Source of the DNA: Rhytidiadelphus loreus
Lineage: Eukaryota; Streptophyta; Bryopsida; Hypnales; Hylocomiaceae
DNA length: 64,000 nucleotides
NCBI GenBank assembly: GCA_947034895.1
Contig: OX344762.1
Span: 25,338,760-25,402,759 of the forward strand
Direction: 5' to 3'
The translations under genes and the position numbers were made by a program. Every line of letters starts with the position of its first letter. The stretch's first letter is position 1. The notes under the pieces are model-generated. The model was not told where the DNA came from, ran no database searches, and saw nothing but the letters and a program-made list of their open reading frames with translations. Positions 22,701 through 34,400 of this stretch are shown in pieces.

Positions 22701-25700
22701 ATGATTACACGACAACAAAGTGAAGCTGCCGTTGCAGGAACAAGTGCATCATCTTCGATGCCCGATCCTTGCAATGATCATGGCGGATCCAATCCTCCAA
22801 CAAGGAAGCTCCGAAGTCTCACAAGTAGGACTTCTCGTTTCACTGCAAACATAGCTCTGGCTGCTCTTGTTGTAGCTCCTTCAGCTACCATTGCTACTCC
22901 TGTTGCAGCAACAGACTTGAGGTTGAAGAAAAGCTCTAGATTCCGGGGTGTCACCAAGTATATTTTTCTTTTACTTTTTGCTATTTGTAATTTCACGTGA
23001 TTAGTAATGTGATGCATGCATTTGATTAGACAAGAGGAACAATACTAGCTTGTGTGCCAAGCAAGGTTTTGTTTGGAAAAAGAAACATTCAAAAGAAGAG
23101 ATTGGGATGACTGTGTTAACTTCAAGCAACTTGGAGTATAATAATTACATACATGCACACACATTTTTGGTCGTTTATGCTCTTTATTTTGTTTTGACAT
23201 CAATAGGTGGTTTGAAGAGTTGGAGATTACAATGCAAGAGTGCTTTAATTAGCACAAATGAACGCTTGTGAGTGGCATTTTGAGCTCTTGATTTGCACAA
23301 GTTTAATGCTTGAAATGAAGCAAGTTGATGGGGATTAACTTGATTTGTGCTTGGGGGGGGGGGTTCTTGTTTGTGAAGGCACCGTGTGACAGCACGTTTT
23401 GAAGCTCATTTGTGGGACAAAAGTGCATACAACATCAAACAAAAGAAGAAGGGGAGACAAGGTACTAGCAATTCACAACCATAGTTGTATTCATTTTGAG
23501 TTGTAATTAAGATAATTGAGCTTGTATGTTGCTTGATGCACTTTAATTCTTCACATGTTGGAGATCTTGTGTCATATTAAGATAAATAAACCCAAAACCA
23601 ACAAATTTAAAAAACTAACACACATCATGTACTTAAATCCTACATTTAGGAACAACAAGAATACATAATAATGTTGGTTTTGGGTGCATTGTTGGTTTGG
23701 AATATACATATTTGACTTAATAAGTTAGATGAAGAAGAATAGCAAAATCATTATATTTTTGTATAGTGGAAAAAATCAAAAATAAATTTTTATTTCAATT
23801 TTTATTAGTTTATATGTAAATGGTTGTTTCTTAATGATTTCTCTTTCTAATTAAACAACTTTTTATTGTAAGTTCTAATAGGAAAAGGTTTGATGACTAT
23901 GCTTATGAATCTTTGGGAATCATGACTAAGTTAATGATAAGAATTCAAGTTTCACTTAATTAGAGTTTTATTGAACTGACTCCCTATTGTGATTTTTAAT
24001 TATTTAGTATATCTTGGTGCTTACGACGACGAAATATCTGCTGCAAAAGCATACGATCTTGCAGCTCTTAAATATTGGGGCCCTACAACTGTAATCAATT
24101 TTAAGGTACAATTTTCAACTTCATGACTATGATTTTTTTTTGAAGTTTCACATAAAAATTTTAGTTGAAAGTTTATATGAAGATTTCATAGATTCATAAA
24201 ATCATTACAAATTACAATATCACATCAATATTAAGCATTTGAGTATGTTATTTTGCAATTGTAGGGATTCCCGCTTAAATGGATATAATTTGGGAATTTT
24301 ATTATCTCAACTTAAGTTTGACATGGACTTTACTAAAGTTTTTATTGAACAAATTATAAAAGAGGGAATTCTATCTTAATAGTTATAAAAAATAGAACTA
24401 GATTTAACATTAAAAAAATTTAGATGATGTTCAAAGTGACTAATAATAAACTATAGTCCCCCCCAAATTAATATTTTGAATTACCATTGCAGGTGGAAAA
24501 TTACATTGAGCAACTCAAAGAAATGAAAGAAACTTCGAGGTTGGAGTTTCTTGCTGAACTTCGAAGGTTAGTAAGCGATAATATAATTAGTTAAATTCAT
24601 TTGCAATTAGCTATGTAGAAGGGGGGGCACAAAAGAAACTTAGCTTCAATTACAAAGAATGGTAAAATATAAACTAACCATTGCTCAATTGTTTCTTTTT
24701 AATTTTCCTTTTCTAATAAAGGTACTCATAGAATTTATATATTTGATTTATATTTACCATTTGAAATGGTTCAAATCTTAGATTTTGAACATCATGTTTT
24801 GACAAGCATAAAGAACTTGAAAAGTATTTATTCTTAGTACTCATCGCATTGTTGGATCTATTTAGGAAAAGTAGTGGATTTTCAAGAGGCCTATCCAAGT
24901 TTAGAGGAGTAGCAAGGTAACAAAGACATCTTCATCTAATTTGTCCTTGAAACTTTAAACAAATTGGACATCTTTACTAAGATCTTCTATAATATGTATA
25001 AATTTACATTGAATATTATTTGGTAGTCATTGTAGTTACTACAATAATCTACTCTAGCCTTGCAAGTATCCAACATATTGAGATGGTTAGAGCTAGTGAG
25101 AACTTGTAAAAGATTATCAATTGATTTGTGCATCTAAGTTTTGTGATTTTCTTAGGCACCATCAAAATGGACGTTGGGAAGCTCGCATAGGACGTGTGGA
25201 AGGAAACAAATACCTATATTTGGGAACCTTTGGTAATTTCATTTTAAAATATTCAATTCACTTATACCAATTGATATAACATATTGCATAGCACGTAAAA
25301 ATAATTCATTAAACATGTATGTGTCATCTATTTTCATTTCAGTATTAATCACGTGGCATTTTATTCATGATCAAGTTCAATAAAATGATTGCACTAATAC
25401 TTCACTTCGAGTTATTATAGGTACACAAGAAGAAGCAGCTGAAGCATATGACAAGGCTGCAATAAAATATAGGGGGCCAACAGCTATTACAAATTTTGAA
25501 TTAAGCCGTTATCAAGAGTAAGTTGTTGAAAAATATATACATTCTTTATTTATATGTTTATTTTTAATTAAGTTTTTCAATTCAAACAAAATTAATAAGT
25601 TGCAACATCACACCATAACTATGTTGATAGATGTATGTTCAAAATTGAAATACAATTTCTTATATCAATAAAGTCAATTTTATATTTAAGGCATTAATTT

Positions 25701-26220
25701 TATAATGTATGCTAAAAACTGGCATTATTTGGTTTGTAGAGAAGTTGAAGCAACACAAGGGCCCAAGAAAGATGCTTCCAAGAAGAATCTCAAAGAAAGT
25801 CAAACATCAAAGACAATTGAAGGACATTTGCCTAATGACTTGCAAACAATCGAAAATATGACACAATCATTTGATGGAGGTCAAAACCCATTAACAACCA
25901 ATACAATGAATCCTTGTCTTGATGCAAATCTTAGTGTAGTTACATTGGACAATCCTCATACATCCAATTTATTAAAGGATTGTCGTCAAGATGCACAAGA
26001 AAAAATAATCATGCAATCTCAAGATTCAGTGTTTGCAGATGTCGGAGAAACAAGTGGCTTAAACAATATGGCTTTGAAGAATTCCAAACAAGAAGAATTT
26101 TTTGATCACATTGCTTCATCAAATGACCTTAATATAGATTTGGGACATGAATATGAAGATATCATGGTTGGCTTTAATTTTCAAAACTCCATTCTAACAG
26201 ACTTTGAAGAAAATGTGTGA
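22701..26220 (+). CDS. WRINKLED1-like AP2 transcription factor with two AP2 domains, 405 aa, 8 exons
   Basis: Exons: 22701-22957, 23379-23461, 24008-24105, 24493-24566, 24866-24916, 25156-25232, 25421-25517, 25740-26220; all introns GT-AG, all phases agree, 1218 coding bases. AP2 repeat 1 is residues ~78-146 ([38 protein letters not shown]), linker ~147-180 ([20 protein letters not shown]), repeat 2 ~181-240 ([36 protein letters not shown]). The linker and the [22 protein letters not shown] wording point to the WRI1 branch, which regulates fatty-acid synthesis genes in seed plants (known). The C-terminal 160 residues are acidic with Asp/Asn, plausible activation domain. Odd: repeat 1 reads [10 protein letters not shown] where the family has HRWTGRFEAH, and the VYL codons sit inside exon 3 rather than in a 9-bp micro-exon. 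Confidence 0.93.
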
Positions 26221-27371
26221 CCAACATGTAATTTTTTATTCATGATTTTCTATTCTTAATAAAGTTCATTGTATTGTACAACTCTTGCTGCATTGTGGAC
26301 AAGATAGAAGGTTGTGAAGGAAAAAAACAAATTTGATTATATAGTCACTATGATAGCAAATGATCTCAAATTTAGAACTTTTAGATTCTCAAATAATTAT
26401 ATCAATTGGTGGTTTGGTGTGTACTCCTTTTTTCTAATTTAAAAAATATATAAATTTTTGTAAATTTCAATTACTAATATAGATTTTGCTACATAATTAC
26501 AATTCAAGACACTTACATTTGTATGATAGTCTTATTTATAAACACAATATTTATAAATACAACAAGGTCAATATGCTTCACTTCAAGTAATTTTGATTTC
26601 ATTAGTACTAAAGCACTTTCATTGGTTTTCATTGCATTTTAAAAAGGATGAGAAGCTACAAAAGTTTCAAGATCTAGACACTTTCAAAGCAGAACAATAA
26701 ATCAAATCAAATGTTTGTTCTTATCCTCCACAACACGGATGGTGATCAATCTCTTTTTTGGGAGTCTCCAATGAAAGTAGTACAGATGGGGGTTAGAAAG
26801 TTCTTGTGGTCAACGTCTGCACAGATTTGTGTGAAGGTCCAATCATGCCATATTTTAAAACGGAGCTTTGGATTGGCATTGTGCAGCACTGCAAGGTTGA
26901 ATTGGCGAAGTTGAAATCATTCAACGGAATCGTAGTCGATAAGGACAAGATTTTGAGTTACAAATTGACCGGGAATTTCTTTCAATTGGATCGGAGAGAT
27001 TCCCGCCAGCCGGCTCTAAAACTTGTGAAATTTGTCGTAGTATTCTTTAGATCCAAATCCAAACACCTACAGTGGGGTCTCATTTTGCCGATCTTGACAT
27101 AGAAGGACCTACGCCCCATACATTGAATGATGTAGCAATGGCCAATTCAATTGAAACCCCTCCCAAGTAAACCCTAAGCATAAGGCACCATATTTTGGTG
27201 TTGTCTAAACCTTTGAAGTCAAAAATAAAATCTTATTAAAATACTAACTCAAGGTTTATGATTTTTCTATTGAAGATTGATAAAACTTATCAAAAGTAGG
27301 ACCTCTCTCACATCATTTACTAAAACAGAAGATGCCTGTCTGCGCTTCAGAGCTTCATTGTTCAAGCTTCG
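26221..27371. other. Intergenic, with a short gene-like stretch at 26800-27100
   Basis: 3' UTR of the AP2 gene, then AT-rich spacer. From about 26740 to 27105 base composition is more gene-like and a 98-codon frame is open on the plus strand (for example ELAKLKSFNGIVVDKDKILS), but it has no ATG at its start and matches nothing I recognise. It could be a relic. Confidence 0.35.
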
Positions 27372-27444
27372 CGATCACGGTGGGACTCGAACCCACAATC
27401 TCCCGCTCCGGAGGCGAGCGCCTTATCCATTAGGCCACGCGACC
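27372..27444 (-). tRNA. tRNA-Arg (anticodon CCG)
   Basis: A 73-base cloverleaf reads on the minus strand: acceptor GGTCGCG pairing with CGTGATC (two G-T pairs), D arm GCCT...AGGC, anticodon stem CTCGC/GCGGG with loop CTCCGGA (anticodon CCG, decoding CGG), T arm GTGGG-TTCGAAT-CCCAC, discriminator G. The internal promoters are intact (A box TGGCCTAATGG, B box GGTTCGAATCC). No intron and no encoded CCA. It lies 390 bases upstream of the quinone reductase start, divergently oriented. Confidence 0.96.
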
Positions 27445-27832
27445 ACTGCTGATATCACAACACTTTCCTGATTTTAGCTTTACTTAGTATGTTGTTTTGT
27501 CGTCACCTCGTAGGACGGCATAACTCAACGGTTATTTATGGAGCCTTAAAGCTTAACTGTTAGTGCGCACTTATCAATAAGCAGTGGCCGTTAGTGATGG
27601 ACTCTTTTCGAGCAAAGAAACAACTTGCTTCACGCTTCTTCACAAACTTCTTCAGGAATTGTTCAACATCACAGGTGGACAGTATCATTCCTCAACATCA
27701 CCTCCTAGAACGCAAAAGGATCTTTGCAATTAGTCCACGTAAACCCACAAAAAATGAAAGTATAATCGGGTCCTAGTTACCTCCCAAAGAGGAATTGATT
27801 GGCAAACCTGCTCAAGAAGGCTGGCCACAGGC
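27445..27832 (+). promoter_or_regulatory. Region between tRNA-Arg and the quinone reductase
   Basis: 388 bases that contain the tRNA 5' flank on one side and presumably the promoter and leader of the quinone reductase on the other. No TATA box stands out. Confidence 0.4.
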
Positions 27833-29132
27833 ATGGCAACCACCAAGATCTTCATAGTGTAAGCAATTATTGCATGCACTCCATATTTCTGTTTTTCCTG
27901 GTGTGCATTTCAGCGTTGCTTAGAGGTGCCTGATCCAAGTAGACTACAGAATCCGAAGACCAACTTAACATGCTAGTGAAAAGCTCGCTCGGTCTACTTA
28001 CTTTCACAGGCATTTTAAGCATGCCAGTAGGATCAGCAAGGATAGGATAAATGGGTGACAGTCCTCGCGGCTTTCGTTTGAAGGAATTTGAAGCTTGACC
28101 GTGACAATGACAAAATCGGTTGAGATTTCAGATACTACTCGATGTATGGTCACATCGAGAAGATGGCCGAGGAAATAAAGAAGGGAGCCGCTTCAATCGA
28201 GGGTGTCGAAGCCATTGCATTTCAGGTACCTTCAAACAACACTGTACTGTACTGTACTGTACTGCAAATTTTGGATAAGGCCAAGCCAAGCGAAATGTAC
28301 ATCCTTGAACCCCTCCGCATGATGCGTCGAAATTTAGCAACAGTGCGTGAGACATGAGCTGAATTGAATCAACAATTTAAACCTATCAACTTCAGAGCAG
28401 TAATGCTTACCTATTGATCGGTGGGGTGTCACAATATGTGAAGGTGCCGGAGACGTTGCCGCAAGAGACTCTGCACAAGATGGGAGCCCCTCCCAAGAAC
28501 GCAACCAACCCTGTAATACAAACTGCACAACTGCCAGAAGCTGATGGATTTGTTTTCGGATTTCCCACTCGCTATGGCATGATGTGCGCCCAGTTTAAGG
28601 CTTTCCTTGATTCAACTGGCGGGTTGTGGCGGACTCAAGCTTTGGCAGGAAAGCCAGCTGGAATCTTTGTCGCTACGGGCACTCAAGGAGGCGGCCAAGA
28701 AACCACAGCGTACACTCACCAGCTCTTCATTTGCATTATAGCTTTTACCTTCTCCAAACGGTGACCATCATTGTTGACCTTATAGAACCTGAATACAATT
28801 TGACCTGCATGAAGCTTTCAAAACAAAGTGTGCCAAAATGAACAACGAACATAACAGCAGATGTAAAATGGATGCTAATATTACCTCAGAATCTGTGGGG
28901 CAGGTTGACAGCAATAACACAGTTGGCACACCATGGAATGATCTTCGTTCCGACTGGCTATACGGGAGGGCCGGGGATGTTCAACCTGGCAGAGCCAAAG
29001 GGCGGGTCTCCATATGGGTCTGGCACCTTTGCTGGTGATGGTAGCCGTCAGCCATCGAAGCTGGAGCTGGAGCAAGCTTTTCACCAGGGCAAGTACATCG
29101 CCAGCGTTGCGAAGAAGCTCAAGCTTGGCTAG
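27833..29132 (+). CDS. NAD(P)H:quinone oxidoreductase, FQR1/WrbA-like, 204 aa, 4 exons
   Basis: Exons: 27833-27858, 28132-28225, 28444-28709, 28904-29132 (615 bases); introns GT-AG with matching phases. The length of 204 aa is exactly the usual family size. Flavodoxin-like fold: [20 protein letters not shown] (FMN-phosphate loop), [61 protein letters not shown] and the C-terminal [20 protein letters not shown]. Members are tetrameric FMN enzymes that reduce quinones by two electrons and so avoid semiquinone radicals; in Arabidopsis FQR1 is auxin-induced and plasma-membrane associated (known). All expected motifs are present. Intron 2 holds a (CTGTA)n microsatellite. Confidence 0.97.
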
Positions 29133-30058
29133 GTCTCTGAATGTCGTACTTCATCATCACAACTGCAGGATATCCGCGCCATTGTTTCCATTTTGAGAGA
29201 GAGACCGAACCATCTGACATCAAGTTTTCTTACAGTGGCTACTCATAAAGGTAATAAAAGCTTTCCTTCTGTCCGTTGGATATGCACATATCATAACCAT
29301 CGTATGCGACTTGTAAACAACAAGGCGATCAAATGGACAAATGGTGCTTGCCCTAATTGTGGCGGCTTCAGATATTCATATGACTCATAAAAAAGAAGAC
29401 GAGTTCCACTAAAATTTCGAAGGGAAAACAAATTAATCTAAACTCATAGTCTTCAAGCAGGCAAAATCTCCTTTCCGAATGCGCGCAAGGCCAAGATATG
29501 TCCGGCAATTGGAATAAGTCCTATAAATAAACTTGTAATGACGGTTGTTCAGCTTGAAAATCCTGAGTAATTTCAATTGGAATAGCTCAGTGAGCTGAAC
29601 ATTGAAAACTTCTCTACATCGGCACCCTCATCTTTCTCTACGTTCGAACCATACACTCCCACTTTCCAAAACATTCTTAAAACCCCAAAGTACACCACTA
29701 AAACCTCGACACGCAAATAAATCAGAAAAATGCACCCCTGCAAACATATCAACCCTGCAAAAATTGCGAAAACGTCGAGGAAGGCAACAAAAATAGACGG
29801 AATTGTCACCACGCACACTCGATAACAAAACGGAAGAGCCCTGTCATTCTGAATTACAACGTACAAAAGCTACGGTACCGTGGAAACCGGACTAAAGCAA
29901 TTTCAAGTATTTCGAGCCCTAAATACTAACCATGCTACTTGGAGAGTCCAGAAATAACCAAAGGTTGAAACTACAGACGAGGATGTCCTGCTTCCAACTC
30001 ATAAGGACACATTCTAAACCGTCAACCCAAATCCGTCCAGCTTGCATATTCACATTGA
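29133..30058. other. 3' flank of the quinone reductase and spacer
   Basis: Presumed 3' UTR followed by spacer. Two hydrophobic or basic frames around 29573-29866 lack ATG starts and look like chance. No RNA signature was seen before the U5 copy at 30060. Confidence 0.45.
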
Positions 30059-30059
30059 T

Positions 30060-30174
30060 GGGCCCCGCGAGGGGCAGTCCAAAAACTGGGGTATGCCGGT
30101 GACTGTACCCAGCGCACGGTATTCTTTAGTAAAAGGCGAAAGAATAGTTCGCATTGTGCTGAGCACCCGGATGG
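30060..30174 (-). ncRNA. U5 snRNA copy G
   Basis: The minus strand has the U5 invariant loop: a perfect stem ATTCTTT/AAAGAAT around the 11-base loop CGCCTTTTACT (30121-30145). It is followed by the Sm site CCAGTTTTTGGAC (30077-30089) and the terminal hairpin GCCCCTCGCGGGGC (30062-30075). Loop I of U5 aligns exon ends in the spliceosome (known). Upstream a CCCATATGCG block (30235-30247) matches the other U5 promoters, but the TATA box seen in copies E and F is degraded here (TTGTGTAAAT), so expression is doubtful although the RNA body looks intact. Confidence 0.85.
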
Positions 30175-30689
30175 TGATTGCAATCCAAGAGTGAGCGGGA
30201 ATTTACACAAGAAGAATATAAATGAGACTAGCAACGCATATGGGGTAAATGGAGACCTCCAATCCTCATGTGGCCTGCACCTACAGTATCTCACCGATAA
30301 TGAGCGTGGCCCCAAGTTCTCTGGCTGATATCTCTGCCTTGTAAGTTATATGTTTCCCTCCGTGGCGTAAGTCTATCCCCATGGGCATATTGAGTGCACT
30401 GCAATGGCTCTCATCACTTTCAGGCCATTGCAATGTTCAATTGCAAACCATTTCAGTATAACCAGCTCCAACTTCACTGAGTACCGTCAAACAACCAAAC
30501 TTTTGAGGCCGCGACATGATCATATTCGGTACCTTCTACGATCGATCCGCTGATATAGTAATCTGTTCTTTCAGCTGTCCGAGCACCTATTCCAGCAGAG
30601 CATAATACTTGCATGTCAATGCAGACACCCAAGAACGGAAAGTTTTTCATTTCACCAGTGCCCTCAATTCCAACAGATCTGTTTACATT
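30175..30689 (-). other. U1-U5 spacer, left copy
   Basis: This spacer between U1-C and U5-G is related, in reverse orientation, to the spacer between U1-B and U5-F (40104-40575): shared phrases include 'agctgaaagaac', 'gcctgaaagtgat' and 'gccattgcaatgc'. It shows that U1-spacer-U5 was duplicated as a unit. The U5-G promoter lies at its left end. Confidence 0.65.
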
Positions 30690-30846
30690 TTTTATTGCAC
30701 GAGTGCGAGCCCCCACTGCTACAAATTATGACACGTATCCCTCCGTGAGAAGATACTACACTCACCCAGCCCTCGATGCAATGGGGTAAGCTCTTCAAGG
30801 CCATCCACCTTCTGGATCATGGATTGACCCAGCCCAGGTAAGTGTT
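30690..30846 (-). ncRNA. U1 snRNA copy C, 3' end damaged
   Basis: Minus strand: ACTTACCTGGGC at the 5' end (pairs with 5' splice sites), stem-loop I with ATGATCCAGAAGG (close to the usual U1-70K loop), ATTGCAT in stem-loop II where U1A recognises ATTGCAC, and Sm site CATAATTTGTAGC. After the Sm site the 3' hairpin begins normally (GTGGGGGCTCGCACTCGTGC) but lacks the closing C-rich strand. It is therefore probably a pseudogene or a variant. Upstream it keeps the U1 promoter block. Confidence 0.8.
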
Positions 30847-30903
30847 AATACATTCGCACACTACAGTAATTGATGGGTTGAGTCATCCTCTGAGACTCCT
30901 AAA

Positions 30904-30920
30904 GCTTTGGGACATCGATC
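30904..30920 (-). promoter_or_regulatory. U1-C upstream sequence element
   Basis: Minus strand GATCGATGTCCCAAAGC, about 58-74 bases before the U1-C 5' end, matching the same block before U1-B and, more loosely, U1-A and U1-D. Confidence 0.6.
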
Positions 30921-31108
30921 TGTAACAAATTCAACATCACTTTGATTGAAAATATTAGATCGGAAATCAAACAATCGCGCTCTGCTTCGAATATTGCATC
31001 GATGCAAACTATAAACCTTACATTTCTAGAAACATGACCACGATAAATTTCGAAATTCATGCCTGTAGTGATTACAATAGAACCACTTCCATTTTAGGAT
31101 TTTGCGTA

Positions 31109-31269
31109 GGTAGGGGCCGCGCGAACGCGAGCCCCCTCTGCCACAAATTATGACGTGTATGCCTCCCGTGGGAAGATACTACAGTCACCCGGCCCTTGGT
31201 GCAATGGGGCAGGCTCCTCTAGGCCATCCACCTACTGGATCATAGATCGACCCCGCCCAGGTAAGTACA
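31109..31269 (-). ncRNA. U1 snRNA copy D, apparently intact
   Basis: 161 bases on the minus strand with every U1 landmark in order: 5' GTACTTACCTGGGCGGGGTC (5' splice-site recognition), stem-loop I with TGATCCAGTAGG, stem-loop II with CCATTGCACC (U1A motif ATTGCAC), stem-loop III, Sm site CATAATTTGTGGC, and a closed 3' hairpin GGGGGCTCGCG-TTCG-CGCGGCCCC. The length equals that of typical plant U1. One change from the usual loop I (A to T in the GATCxAGxAGG stretch) is the only notable lesion. This is the best candidate for a functional gene in the cluster. It lies just downstream of the GH27 gene on the same strand. Confidence 0.92.
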
Positions 31270-31321
31270 GTGAAGCTCGCACACTGGGGTACTTGAAGGG
31301 TTGGGTCATCCGTTGAGACTC

Positions 31322-31340
31322 CTAAAGCTATGGGACATGT
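31322..31340 (-). promoter_or_regulatory. U1-D upstream sequence element
   Basis: Minus strand ATGTCCCATAGCTTTAGG, about -54 to -72 of U1-D. Plant snRNA promoters carry an upstream element near -70 with consensus RTCCCACATCG (known); here the shared core is GTCCCAWA. A second conserved block, CCCTTCAAGTACCCC (31287-31301), sits near -25 in place of a TATA box. The block lies only 80 bases past the GH27 stop codon. Confidence 0.7.
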
Positions 31341-31419
31341 CTCACCAAAAGGAAATCACTGATCTTCAACACTGTTTTGCACATTACACAGAAATCGCAA
31401 CTCTTGTGAACATACCTTA

Positions 31420-34400
31420 TTATAGAAATCCTGTGCAAGTGACAGCAAATACAACGGCACCATGGCCTTCCACTAGAGCATCGAGACACTTGTCAACTAC
31501 ACCGAGATCACGCCTATTCCACACATCGAAGGCCTTGCAGATCAAGTCTGTGTTATCTGCTAGCAATTCACGCCTCTTTTGAAGAGAAGTAGAAGCATCT
31601 GAAGTCATCCAATCCAACCCTTCTTTGGTCTTGGTAGAGGGCATAAGTCTACGAATCACTGTGTCAATGCCGATGGATATGTGGGTCTCGTTGGAACCCA
31701 GGTTGAAGAAGGCCACATAATATTCGTTCTCTGTGGATGGCACAAACCGTAAGATCAGCATCCTGCTACGTGGAAAATATCTACATCCATCTGGGAATTG
31801 ATAAGTGCCAGTGAGGATTCTCAGGTTACAAGTGCAGGTTCAAACCTGAAGGATGCCTTGCCACCCAGATACGTTCTCCAGCAGCTTCGACGACAGAAGC
31901 ACACAAACCTGTGTGCTCGTTTCGAAGTCTACCCTCTGCTGTCAATCGCCACAGCTGATTCCAAGCACTCATACACGTCAATTAGAAAATTTTGACGTAG
32001 AGCATCTCCAACATGCACATCGCCTGCCATAAACCTTCTTACCCTTTGGGAAAGTTAGAAAATCTTCTTATGGAACAATTTAAGCAATAATTTATGCAGC
32101 ATATGAAAGTATTCAAACTTTGTGAGAAAATTAGTGCTAGAGTATCAATTAGGGGTGGTCTAAGCAGGTGAAATACTTGATACATTAATGACCTAAGAGG
32201 ACCAACAATTTCTACCATTGAGCTAAGATACTAAAATGATATAAAATCTTTTAGATGGCAATTCTAAAGACCCTTGAGTAAAATGATTGACGCACTAGGT
32301 AAAATCTCCATATTTAAATGAATATTTGCAAGGTTGATTTTAGATTTTAAATAAGAATGAATCCCTAATTTTCAAGATAGTATCATGATCACAAGATATA
32401 CCAACACCAAAAATGAGCTTCTGGTTTATAAAAGATTTTTTTCCCCCAAACGCTTGTAAGGGTACAAAAACCTATGACACGCGACTGTAGACCATGATGC
32501 CGTGAAGATCAGCAAGTGAAGATGATACCTGATTGGGTTCTTCAAGATTGCATTCGGCATTCTGCATTTTCGCTTGCTGCACATCAGTGTAAAATTCTGG
32601 AGCTAGACATCCATGCTCGCGTGGTAATGCAATGAAGCCAAAGGTGGCAGAATTGCTGCCTCTCTGTGACCCAGATGCAAACGAAGTCCAGTGCAGGCAT
32701 TCAAGAGGCAATACCCCTTCCTTGCGCCACATCTTTCGACTCGATGCCGTGTCAGTCCAGCAGACTTGATCTGCATCCTGAGGATGGCGTCCAGGTCTCA
32801 GAGACCATCGTCGCCGAATTTTCTCCTTGCAATCACTTAATTCAAACCTCGTGGACGCTGAGCTTGAGTTAGAAGGAGACGTACTCATCAACTGCAAAAT
32901 AAAACGTTCGACTCTTAAACTAAATGTTTTGAACGTGTCGAGCTTGAGATTGTCGATCCTAAAAATCCTGCAACGAAGTCTTGAATCCACCACCGTACTA
33001 GGCGGTTCAAGATTACCTCATGATTATCGACACTGTGAGCATTGATAAGCAAAATCCAAGGGTCCGTGATAAGGGAGAGCGTTGCATTGTCCATTGCCCG
33101 CAAGTCACCCCCAAACATCAACGGGCTTTTCGCCATCGCCCAAAGAGACACCTAAAGAGAAACAATAGAGACACCGTAAATCTGGCTACGCCACTCAAAT
33201 TCGATGAGACAATGTGTCATATATTGACGATAAACAAATGATTGTCACTCTTGAATGTGCACTACAGTAATAGGCGTGCTCTGCTAATGTCCATTTGTGG
33301 AAAACACTCACTTCTTGAAAAAGCAGTAGGTCGCAATATCAAAGGTAGAGTGGGTGGGGGTGATGGGGTAGCTAGAGTAAGCAAGACTCACCTGGGTGCG
33401 TTGTTCAGCAGGAGTTAATGTACACCAGCGATGAGGACCAACTGGAGCACCTGCAGAAGTCCACTAAAGCCTACTCAAGCAGATGTATATAAAATAGAAG
33501 AACTCAAAATAGCAACACAAAAACACGCTATCGAAACTTCCAAATTTTACCAGGGTCAGTGAGCCATCCCAGCGGCAACATATCCAGGTCTGGCCAAGAA
33601 CAACCTCCTTCATTCGGGGCTCCTATCAGACCAGCTGCCGCAAAGTCTCTGTTGCCCAGACAGATCCACGATTACTCTAAATTCAAATTATCACGACCAA
33701 CAAGAGGCAGGTTTAAAGCTTGCATCATTGAGAATACGCACCTAGCAACATTAAAATGTTTTTCCAAGTCCGACCATGTATCCCAGTCATCTCCAGTCAC
33801 ACGATACATGTTGGCCATGCTAGATACCATTGTGCCCATATCCGGGGTTGCTTGAACACCCGGAGATAGAGAGTATACCATCTGCCTCGCAGTCTCCGCA
33901 ATGCTCTGTTACAATAATCCGGTGCATACAGTGCTCAGTATCTTGAACTTGCACAAGAGAGGGCACATATTCATCTCTCATATACCAAATACATGTAAAA
34001 CTTTGCAGAGTGTGGGACTCTAAAATGCACACACTACAGCAGAGCTATCCGGGACGATGTGTAAGAGAGATGGCACCTTTGAAACAAGCTCTATCTCACT
34101 GATGCGTAAGTCCGGTGCACCAAAAATACAGTCGTGCTTTACTGCAAATCACATACGTAATTCAGTTACCGCCTGATTGTGCAATCATTAGCTTTTCTCA
34201 GGATCTTCTTACTTTATCCCCTACGTGCACCATCTAAAAGAAGAAAGTCCACTTTGGAAGCTGACAGTCAATTATATTAACTTTCGAAACATACTTCTAT
34301 CATTCAAAAGTTTAGGGTATGATTATTCCTTCCCTTGGTACAATTTCTTAACTTCCTTAAGTTCCTAAGTGATTTATTTCAACTCCAATAGATATGGACG

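Noticed and set aside
26711..27102. Overlapping 67- and 98-codon frames (+)
   Set aside because: No proper start and no family match. Kept only as a note in the intergenic entry.
27277..27471. 64-codon frame containing GGTRTHNLPLRRRAPYPLGH
   Set aside because: It is a translation of the antisense strand of the tRNA-Arg gene, a well-known source of spurious proteins.
29573..29866. Hydrophobic 97-codon frame (-)
   Set aside because: Starts from TTG and has no ATG early in the frame; no conserved features.
31778..31845. Alternative GH27 exon 11/12 junction (donor at 31829, acceptor at 31778 or nearby)
   Set aside because: It also keeps the frame, but its donor lacks the usual G before GT and the acceptor is weaker than tcaattcccag at 31791; left as a stated uncertainty.
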